From Gammaproteobacteria bacterium (GTDB taxonomy: Bacteria > Pseudomonadota > Gammaproteobacteria > Pseudomonadales > Azotimanducaceae_A): DNA of 10,519 nucleotides. The stretch covers positions 13,995 to 24,513 of the forward strand of contig DUAT01000086.1 of assembly GCA_012960755.1 (NCBI GenBank), written 5' to 3'. Shown piece after piece: positions 1 to 5,040 of this stretch. Within the stretch, counting starts at the first letter, position 1. The number at the start of each line of letters is the position of its first letter. Both the position numbers and the translations under genes were made by a program. The notes below the pieces were generated by a model. The model was not told where the DNA came from, did not search any database, and saw only the letters and a list, made by a program, of their open reading frames with translations.

Positions 1-80
1 GTTGCTGAGTACAGATTCCACTGCGCCCTACAGCGCTTCGTGGAATACGACCACGGTGGGTGACGGAGCGCACAGCCTGA
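1..80 (+). repeat. Ig-repeat unit, identical block copy 1
   Basis: These 80 nt are identical to 283-362. The 282-nt offset equals exactly 94 codons, so this is an in-frame tandem protein repeat. After position 80 the copies diverge (CGACC here, TGACG in the other copy). Confidence 0.95.
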
Positions 81-769
81 CGACCCGAGCGACGGACGGG
101 CAGGGAAACGTCGGGACATCCGCCGTAGTAAACGTCTCGGTGAGTAACGTCGATGCGACGCCCCCGACAGTCAGCATCACGAGTCCGGTAAATGGAGCTA
201 CAGTCGGTGGAACCATCACTATCTCCGCAACGGCGTCGGATAACCAGGGCGTGACGCAGGTGCAGTTCTTCGTGGACGGCGCGTTGCTGAGTACAGATTC
301 CACTGCGCCCTACAGCGCTTCGTGGAATACGACCACGGTGGGTGACGGAGCGCACAGCCTGATGACGCAGGCATCCGATGCCGCGGGGAACACGGGCACC
401 TCCACGACCGTCAACGTGACAGTGGATAATTCGGTCCCACCCCCTACTCCACAAGGAACAGTGTCGATCAGCGGCCCTTCCTCGATTGATCGGGGAGATC
501 GGACTTCAGTTACCGTGACACTGACGAATACGGGGAGTTCCACGATAACCGGGGCGGAGCTGAGCTTTACGGTGACTCCGACCAGTCTGCTCAAAAATGT
601 CAGCCCAGGGAATACGGTCACAGTCGAAGACGTGCCTCCAGGAACCAGCGTGAGTCAGACCTGGAGTGTCCGCGGTGATAATGAAGGGTCGGGAACCGTG
701 ACAGGCGGAGCTTCTAGTGGAAGCACCAGCGTGGGTTCCGTCACACAGTCCCTGACGGTTATTAAATGA
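2..769 (+). CDS. Ig-like repeat surface/secreted protein, 5'-truncated by the window edge
   Basis: This is the C-terminal 255 residues of a larger protein whose start lies before the window; the frame is open at the left edge. It contains one partial and one complete bacterial Ig-like (Big/cadherin-like) repeat of about 94 residues. The repeat features are PPTVSITSPVNGATVGG, VQFFVDGALLSTDS, and a closing GDGAHSL..(A/S)D..GN.GTS..VNV(S/T)V strand. After a Pro-rich linker (about residues 145-152) comes a different beta-rich domain (about 153-255) with VTVTLTNTGSSTITGAELSF, resembling CARDB/DUF11-type extracellular modules. The stop is TGA at 767-769. No LPXTG motif, C-terminal membrane anchor or autotransporter barrel is visible, so the end is probably extracellular or periplasmic. 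Such modules usually act as spacers in adhesins or secreted enzymes; the active part, if any, would lie upstream. I am confident it is coding, but specific function is unknown. Confidence 0.85.
   Translation: MLSTDSTAPYSASWNTTTVGDGAHSLTTRATDGQGNVGTSAVVNVSVSNVDATPPTVSITSPVNGATVGGTITISATASDNQGVTQVQFFVDGALLSTDSTAPYSASWNTTTVGDGAHSLMTQASDAAGNTGTSTTVNVTVDNSVPPPTPQGTVSISGPSSIDRGDRTSVTVTLTNTGSSTITGAELSFTVTPTSLLKNVSPGNTVTVEDVPPGTSVSQTWSVRGDNEGSGTVTGGASSGSTSVGSVTQSLTVIK
283..362 (+). repeat. Ig-repeat unit, identical block copy 2
   Basis: Second copy of the 80-nt identical block at 1-80, inside the complete Ig-like repeat. The sharp border between identical and diverged DNA suggests recent gene conversion or unequal recombination between repeats. 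Confidence 0.95.
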
Positions 770-968
770 CCTTCGAATAGTGAGGTGTTCAAATTGAGAA
801 GTGTCCCTCGCAAATGTTGATCCGGAGAGATTCAAGCAGCTTCTTGCTACTGTCCGTCGCAAGTATTCGCACCCGTTGCAATCATTGCGTCTCAGGCATT
901 TCCAGATTAGTGTTTGGTGATGTTGTTTTTCATCCTAAAACTCCTAAATTGGCTCAAACGCAAGCTTG

Positions 969-1121
969 ATGTCTTGACTGCTGATAATCTTGCTTGCGCC
1001 AGCGGCTCATTACATCGAAGAGAAATCAGAGTCGTCCGAGTCTGACCGCGATGACTGGGGACGCTGGATCGATATTGACGGAGACTGCAAGCCAGCAGAT
1101 CAGCATCGTGGCAGTCATTGA
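969..1121 (+). pseudogene. Remnant resembling a small secreted HNH/DUF1524-type nuclease
   Basis: From an ATG at 969 one frame reads M-S-stop and then stays open from 978 to the TGA at 1119-1121. It begins with a hydrophobic, signal-peptide-like LLIILLAPAAH, passes through an acidic stretch, and reaches DRDDWGRWIDIDGDC. That Trp/Asp-rich W..W.D.DGDC pattern resembles, from memory, the start of small secreted 'HNH endonuclease family' (DUF1524-like) proteins, where it is followed by a TR.EVL motif. Here the sequence runs into CKPADQHRGSH and stops, so the catalytic part is missing. There is a stop after the second codon and no clear ribosome binding site. The family call is inference from one short motif; the frame could also be chance. 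Confidence 0.3.
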
Positions 1122-1174
1122 CCATCTAAAGGATCACCACGTCAGGGGGTCGTAAATCTGACTGAACATCAGCA

Positions 1175-1220
1175 ATTACCATACTTGACCGTTCTTCAGA
1201 AAATGTGGTTTATTTCCCTT
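1175..1220. repeat. 46-bp direct repeat, copy 1 (downstream flank of the two-gene operon)
   Basis: Begins ATTACCATACTTGACC and ends around GTGGTTTATTTCCCTT. It matches 3129-3174 in the same orientation at about 42 of 46 positions. Similarity fades quickly on both sides, apart from a short CAGCA just to the left. It lies about 35 bp beyond the stop of the DUF6515-like gene. Confidence 0.85.
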
Positions 1221-1255
1221 ATCTTCCTTATTATCCGCGGCACGCCATTTGCAAT

Positions 1256-2365
1256 TCAGCTTGAGTTGTCAGCCCCTTCAGGGTTCTCTACCCCTTCGGG
1301 ATTCTTTGCAACGATGTAAACCACATCTGAACCGCTGTAAAAAGGGCGGTAATAGACATCGTTGTAGACAAAGTAAACAACATCATCGACTGTCTGTGAC
1401 GATGCTCCATCGGGAATATAGTCCACCTTGGCTCCCACCGGTGCCTCCACTGTCTTGAAGGAAGGTTGGCCACCTTTTTCTTCCGGCTTCTGAACCTCGT
1501 AGTATGCGCCATTGGAATAGCCATAGTTCTGTTCATTCACCGTGACATTGACGATCTGGTCCGGTGGTTGCTGAACCTCCACCCCGATCGGAGGTGCGGC
1601 GACGACGTACCCTCCAGTGGGTGCGGTTGTATAGTAAGAGCCATTCGCATAGTAATAGGAGGTCGTGCCAACGTAAACGGTTTCGTACCGTGGTGGCAAC
1701 GAGGCGATGCTGGCACCGATGACCAGGCCAGCGGCAAACACCCACCCGTCATCATTATCGTGCCAATAGTCATGGTGGCCGTGATGGTAATCGCCCCAGT
1801 AATTGTCATAATTGTCGGCTCGATTGTCCGCCCGGTCCGACATCCCATCCTGACGGGAATCGGTGCGATCACTGCGCCCATCCTGGCGTTCTCCGGTGCG
1901 ATCGGTACGCTCATTCTGGCGGTCACCACGGTCCTCGCTTCGGTTGTCTGTCCGGTCACTCTGCGTGTCAGCGCGGTTATCTGTCCGGTCTCCCCTGGTA
2001 TCCGTACGGTCAGTCTGCCTGCCAGCAGCGTTATCAGTACGCTGGCTGCTGAGTGCTGTGGACTGCCCTCCATAGGTCGAACGGCTCCCTTGGGAGGAGC
2101 CTTTACTACTACCAATCTGGCCCGTGTTGGAAAATCCACCGCTGGAGTAACGGTTACTGGATTGACTTCGGGCCCAAGACTGGCTGCTACGCCCCGCAGA
2201 GGATGCGCCATAACGTCCCTGAACGGAGCCCGCTTTTTCGCCGCCGGAACGAGCCCCGCCACTGCGGCGATTGGCATCTGCCTGCGGGAGTGTACCCAAT
2301 ACCAGGATAACAACGGATGCGACTACCGCCCAACGTGGGAACTTGGGTTTACTGGTATGTAACAT
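1256..2365 (-). CDS. Secreted DUF6515-like protein with Arg/Asp-rich low-complexity segment
   Basis: This 369-residue protein is predicted to be exported: basic start, hydrophobic core about residues 12-25, likely cleavage after ADA (about 31). A Gly/Ser-rich stretch (32-107) is followed by an alternating-charge segment (about 108-185) of DRTDNR-like units, then a His/Tyr/Asp cluster (GDYHHGHHDYWHDNDD, about 191-206) and a short hydrophobic stretch (208-223). The C-terminal part (about 226-350) has YYYANGSYY, PPIGVEV and VVYFVYNDVYYRPFYSGSDVVY, which I associate with the DUF6515 family (name from memory; function unknown). The frame overlaps the upstream gene by an ATGA, implying translational coupling. 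The AGGAGG at 2380-2375 is only 3 nt from the ATG at 2371 but 9 nt from the ATG at 2365, so I chose 2365; starting at 2371 would add two residues. It is probably an envelope or extracellular protein. Confidence 0.8.
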   Translation of the reverse strand: MLHTSKPKFPRWAVVASVVILVLGTLPQADANRRSGGARSGGEKAGSVQGRYGASSAGRSSQSWARSQSSNRYSSGGFSNTGQIGSSKGSSQGSRSTYGGQSTALSSQRTDNAAGRQTDRTDTRGDRTDNRADTQSDRTDNRSEDRGDRQNERTDRTGERQDGRSDRTDSRQDGMSDRADNRADNYDNYWGDYHHGHHDYWHDNDDGWVFAAGLVIGASIASLPPRYETVYVGTTSYYYANGSYYTTAPTGGYVVAAPPIGVEVQQPPDQIVNVTVNEQNYGYSNGAYYEVQKPEEKGGQPSFKTVEAPVGAKVDYIPDGASSQTVDDVVYFVYNDVYYRPFYSGSDVVYIVAKNPEGVENPEGADNSS

Positions 2366-2367
2366 GA

Positions 2368-3096
2368 TCATTTACCTCCTGCGGGCAGGAATTCAATGGA
2401 AATGGCATCTTCCGGGAGCTGGGCCTTGAACACGGCCGGCTCAATTTTCGTCTCGAGATTCCAGTCGCCGAAGGTCAATGACTGCTGAGGTGAACCCTCG
2501 ACTTTCCAATACGTCAAGACCAGCTTGCGAATCAGGGGCGATTCACCGGCAGAGATCCATAGTTGCAAGTCGTGGTGTTCATCACGGAACAGCAGGTGAT
2601 GACAGGGGTCACCCTCGGCATCGTGAATGCCAAGATGACTTGCGGTTGTAACGGATTCAAGATCTTCGACCAGGTTTTGCCGCAGCAGCGAAGCCAGTGG
2701 CAATACCATTCCGAGGTCCCGCGCCACCAGGTCAAGGGCCTCAGCGACAGTACCCTCAACAGCTGCCGTGGCATAAAAGTTACTGAGCGGATCCAGGAGT
2801 GTCAAGGTCTCGCCGTCATACCAGACACGCTTGGCGCTGAGATCATCCCCGTAATCCATGAACAGACCCAGGGGCCGATCAACCACAACATCCAATGCAC
2901 CGCTGTATTCAACCTTGGTGCCGTCACTCAGAACCACGTCGAAGCGTTTTTCAACATGAACACTGAACGAAGACGCTTCCGACATATAGTCTTCTGCCTG
3001 GCGCAAAAGATCGTCTGGGTCCAGGGAAGATTCGGCAACGGCAGTTAGGGAGATCAGCAATAGGGCGGACAGCACGAATCTAGAATTTTGCAGCAT
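2368..3096 (-). CDS. Secreted DUF2092-like (LolA-fold-like) periplasmic protein
   Basis: A 242-residue protein with a clear signal peptide (MLQNSRFVLSALLLISLTAVAES). The mature part starts with a helix (DPDDLLRQAEDYMSEASSFSVHVEKRFDVV) and continues in beta-rich sequence with VEYSGALDVVVDRPLGLFMDY, VWYDGETLTLLDP, LQLWISAGESPLIRKLVLTYW and LTFGDWNLETKIEPAVFKAQLPEDA. This strand order, ending in 'F...LP', matches DUF2092 proteins, which are predicted periplasmic and resemble the LolA/LolB lipoprotein-binding half-barrel. The start at 3096 was preferred to the in-frame ATG at 3114 because GAGAGG (3108-3103) sits 6 nt before it and the signal peptide then begins properly. The gene overlaps the following DUF6515-like gene by 4 nt (ATGA), so the two form an operon. 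Ligand and partner are unknown. Confidence 0.8.
   Translation of the reverse strand: MLQNSRFVLSALLLISLTAVAESSLDPDDLLRQAEDYMSEASSFSVHVEKRFDVVLSDGTKVEYSGALDVVVDRPLGLFMDYGDDLSAKRVWYDGETLTLLDPLSNFYATAAVEGTVAEALDLVARDLGMVLPLASLLRQNLVEDLESVTTASHLGIHDAEGDPCHHLLFRDEHHDLQLWISAGESPLIRKLVLTYWKVEGSPQQSLTFGDWNLETKIEPAVFKAQLPEDAISIEFLPAGGK
2375..2380 (-). promoter_or_regulatory. Strong Shine-Dalgarno inside the end of the upstream gene
   Basis: AGGAGG on the minus strand lies within the last codons of the DUF2092-like gene. It is 3 nt before the ATG at 2371 and 9 nt before the ATG at 2365, so it favours the inner start and supports coupled translation. Confidence 0.7.
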
Positions 3097-3128
3097 GAGA
3101 AACCTCTCTTCCATTTGTTGTACCCAGC

Positions 3129-3174
3129 ATTACCATACTTAACCGTTCTTCGGAAAATGTGGTTTATTTGCCCT
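3129..3174. repeat. 46-bp direct repeat, copy 2 (upstream flank of the two-gene operon)
   Basis: Begins ATTACCATACTTAACC and ends near TGGTTTATTTGCCCT. About 42 of 46 positions match 1175-1220, in the same orientation. It lies 32 bp before the DUF2092-like start codon, within the expected leader or promoter region of the operon. Confidence 0.85.
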
Positions 3175-3334
3175 CTACTCCACTGATGTAATTAAAATGA
3201 ACATATTTAATCTTTTCGGACAAAATCAATCTTGAACTATCCTGGAATTGCTAATTTAAAAAAAAGAATCACATAAAACTAATCTAAAAAATAAAATCAC
3301 GACTAATTTTAACAACTCATCCTCAATTTAACTA
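3175..3334. other. AT-rich intergenic stretch upstream of the operon
   Basis: About 160 bp, conspicuously richer in A/T than the flanking genes, with A- and T-runs near 3257-3266 and 3286-3297. It probably holds the promoter of the minus-strand operon. No -35/-10 pair stands out, because many weak matches are expected by chance in such DNA. The IS3-family element is inserted at its right border. Confidence 0.5.
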
Positions 3335-3369
3335 TGCCACTGAGGGCTGTTCTCAAAGTAGATTAGATT

Positions 3370-4188
3370 TTAGTTAGTTGTTCTGTAGACTTCTAATGGT
3401 GTCGCCCCTTCAAATGTCTGGTGCGGGCGCTCGATATTGTAAAAATGGAAATACTTCCTCAATGACTTTCTCAGCGCGTCTGTCGTTGCATAGTCGTTCA
3501 GATAAATTTCCTCATATTTCACTGATCGCCATAAACGCTCAATGAAAATGTTATCCATGCATCTTCCTTTCCCGTCCATGCTGATGGAAATATCATGGTC
3601 TTTCAAAACGTCCGTAAAATCCTTGCTGGTAAATTGTGAACCTTGATCAGTGTTAAAGATCTCCGGTTTTGGGTAGAGGCGAAGAGCACGCTCTAAGGCG
3701 CTCACGCAGAAGCTATCGTCCATGCTCGCAGAGACCTCCCAGGATAGAACTTTGCGGCTATACCAGTCCATAATGGCAACCAGATAGACAAAGCCACCCG
3801 GCATCCGGACATAGGTGATATCAGTACACCACACCTGGTTTGCTCGATTGATTTCCAGACCATTGAGCAGATAGGGGTAAACCTTGTGCTCAAGGTGGGG
3901 CTTGCTGGTATTTGGGCCAGGTGCCACCGATTTAATGCCCATTTTCCGCATCAAACGTTGGATTCGTTTGCGATTGACCTGATGACTATTTCGACGCAGA
4001 TAGTCACGCATTTTGCGGCTGCCATAAAATGGGTGGCGGGTATATTCTTCGTCAATTAAACGCATGAGGTGTAGATTTTCCTCTGACTCATCTGCCCAGT
4101 CGGTATCACGATAGTAAGTGGCACGGGACAAATTCAGTAACTCACATTGCCGTGCAATACTCAGTTCGTGGTGGTTGGGTTCAATCAT
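3370..4188 (-). CDS. IS3-family transposase OrfB (DDE integrase domain)
   Basis: 272 residues from the ATG at 4188. The N-terminal part ([44 protein letters not shown]) is the HTH_21-type region of OrfB. The rve catalytic core follows with D123 (WCTDITY), D181 ([10 protein letters not shown]) and E217 (NIFIERLW). The last two are separated by 35 residues, the DD(35)E spacing of IS3 transposases. [17 protein letters not shown] is the usual C-terminal signature. The frame is open upstream of the ATG back to about 4248, reading [16 protein letters not shown] before the Met. OrfB is therefore probably made as part of an OrfA-OrfB fusion rather than alone. All catalytic residues are intact. Confidence 0.92.
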   Translation of the reverse strand: MIEPNHHELSIARQCELLNLSRATYYRDTDWADESEENLHLMRLIDEEYTRHPFYGSRKMRDYLRRNSHQVNRKRIQRLMRKMGIKSVAPGPNTSKPHLEHKVYPYLLNGLEINRANQVWCTDITYVRMPGGFVYLVAIMDWYSRKVLSWEVSASMDDSFCVSALERALRLYPKPEIFNTDQGSQFTSKDFTDVLKDHDISISMDGKGRCMDNIFIERLWRSVKYEEIYLNDYATTDALRKSLRKYFHFYNIERPHQTFEGATPLEVYRTTN

Positions 4189-4198
4189 GGCTATTTTC

Positions 4199-4492
4199 TC
4201 AGCATGGCCTAGTCGAGATAACCGGTCTTTTTTTAAGCCAATCCACCTCTACTTTCAGCCGACCAATCTGGCTGTAAAGTTTGTCTCGTTCCTCTTCGGT
4301 ATTTTCAGCTTGTCGCTGCCTGCCTTTGCTGAAGATATCGCCGGATTCTTCCAGGAGTTGTTTTTTCCAGGTATTGATCTGACTCGGGTGAACATCAAAT
4401 TCAGATGCCAGCTGGTTCACGGTTTGATGACCCTTCAGGGCTTCGATCGCAACCTTGGCCTTGAACTTCGATGTGAATTTCTTACGCTTCAT
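4199..4492 (-). CDS. IS3-family transposase OrfA (HTH_Tnp_1)
   Basis: 97 residues. Residues 1-55 form the helix-turn-helix DNA-binding domain ([38 protein letters not shown]). Residues about 65-90 are a leucine-zipper-like coiled coil ([21 protein letters not shown]) used for multimerisation. The frame leaves the conserved WLKK at an A7 run (4234-4228) and ends shortly after with RPVISTRPC. Upstream, AGAGGAAGTT precedes the ATG, giving a plausible ribosome binding site. It overlaps the open frame of OrfB by about 50 nt. Confidence 0.9.
   Translation of the reverse strand: MKRKKFTSKFKAKVAIEALKGHQTVNQLASEFDVHPSQINTWKKQLLEESGDIFSKGRQRQAENTEEERDKLYSQIGRLKVEVDWLKKRPVISTRPC
4228..4234 (-). other. 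A7 run at the OrfA/OrfB frame change
   Basis: The minus strand reads CTT AAA AAA A GAC CGG. OrfA uses CTT-AAA-AAA-AGA. The OrfB frame uses TTA-AAA-AAA-GAC, which lies +1 (equivalently -2) from OrfA. A -1 slip gives KTGYLD and then a stop, so it cannot reach OrfB. One A fewer would fuse both frames into a single transposase. Confidence 0.75.
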
Positions 4493-4576
4493 AACTTCCT
4501 CTTAACACAGTGATTTGTATTCTAACTCGCTGTCTCAATTTGCGGGTCCACTATAATCTCGTCAGTACGCCACTAT

Positions 4577-4963
4577 TCATGACTCGGGTGCATCGTCTGA
4601 CGCGAGAGACATTTCGATTGCATCGAGGACCGCCTTCTCCTCGCAAGGTTTCTGCAAAATGGCAATATCTCCCAGCGACCGGGCCTCTTTCATGAACACC
4701 TCGCTGTCATGTGCGCTGATAAACACCGTCGGAACACTTCGACCTGATTCTTGCAGCGCGGCCATCAATTCCAAGCCATTCATGTCAGGCATCACGACGT
4801 CGAGGATCAGGCATGCGGGATTCAGATGAGGTTTTTCCAGATAGTCTTTGGCAGAGGCAAAGAGTTCGACCTTGAAGCCGAACGAAACGATCATGCGACC
4901 CAAAGCGCGCCGCACGGAGGCATCATCGTCAACAATACAGATTAGGCTGGAACCGTCACCCAT
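4577..4963 (-). CDS. Single-domain response regulator (FixJ-type receiver)
   Basis: 128 residues forming one CheY/FixJ-like receiver and nothing else. The acidic pocket is D12-D14 (CIVDDDASV), the phosphoacceptor is D55 (LILDVVMPDMNG), the switch Ser is S83 (VFISAHD) and the conserved Lys-Pro is K105-P106. There is no DNA-binding or enzymatic output domain, so it would act by protein contact or as a phosphate acceptor. It lies 77 bp downstream of the kinase-receiver-HTH fusion on the same strand, so the two probably share a transcript and signal. The start at 4963 has only a weak Shine-Dalgarno (CAGG). The IS3-family element begins 26 bp past its stop. The protein has normal receiver length, so the insertion did not obviously truncate it, although loss of a former C-terminal output domain cannot be excluded. 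Confidence 0.88.
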   Translation of the reverse strand: MGDGSSLICIVDDDASVRRALGRMIVSFGFKVELFASAKDYLEKPHLNPACLILDVVMPDMNGLELMAALQESGRSVPTVFISAHDSEVFMKEARSLGDIAILQKPCEEKAVLDAIEMSLASDDAPES

Positions 4964-5040
4964 GCCTGAATATTAAGGATTCGGCACGCAATAGCATATT
5001 GGACCTTAGTCCCATACCCACCTGCGCAGTAATTAGCGGC

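Larger units (their letters stand above)
770..1255. other. Intergenic stretch without an intact gene
   Basis: This 486-bp stretch separates the convergent Ig-like gene and the DUF6515-like gene. I see no intact gene, no tRNA and no convincing stem-loop plus T-run terminator. It contains a probable degraded nuclease-like reading frame (969-1121) and one copy of a 46-bp repeat (1175-1220), both listed separately. The rest (about 770-968) shows nothing recognisable. Confidence 0.6.
3335..4550 (-). mobile_element. IS3-family insertion sequence
   Basis: The element carries orfA (HTH) and orfB (DDE integrase) on the minus strand, the standard IS3 layout, and is about 1.2 kb as expected. Proposed ends are TGCCACTGAGGG at 3335 and, read inward from the other side, TGGACCCGCAAATTGAGACA from 4550. 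These give the 5'-TG...CA-3' termini of the family, and a CTA occurs immediately outside both ends (3332-3334 and 4551-4553) as a possible 3-bp target duplication. The terminal inverted repeats are poorly matched beyond TG. An alternative left end at 3341 (TGAGGG) cannot be excluded but shows no duplication. The element lies between the operon and the receiver gene, transcribed toward the operon. Confidence 0.65.

Noticed and set aside
506..862. Minus-strand 118-aa frame crossing the end of the Ig-like gene
   Set aside because: Mostly antisense to clear coding sequence, Arg/Thr-rich and without motif.
1537..2313. Second long minus-strand frame (258 aa) in another phase of the same gene
   Set aside because: Also a composition shadow of the repeats; no start signal and no family resemblance.
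1466..2362. Long plus-strand open frame (298 aa) opposite the DUF6515-like gene
   Set aside because: It mirrors the repetitive, stop-poor Arg/Asp codons of the minus-strand gene; its translation is low-complexity and has no recognisable domain, while the minus strand has a signal peptide, ribosome binding site and operon context.
3341..3356. Alternative IS left end at TGAGGGCTGTTCTCAA
   Set aside because: It begins with TG, but there is no matching direct repeat outside it, whereas 3335 gives CTA on both sides. The CTGTTCTCAA here and CTGTCTCAA at 4530 are in direct, not inverted, orientation, so they do not form terminal inverted repeats.
4199..4260. Canonical IS3 -1 programmed frameshift
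   Set aside because: Reading the -1 frame after the A7 run gives a stop within six codons, before reaching OrfB; only +1 or -2 joins the frames.
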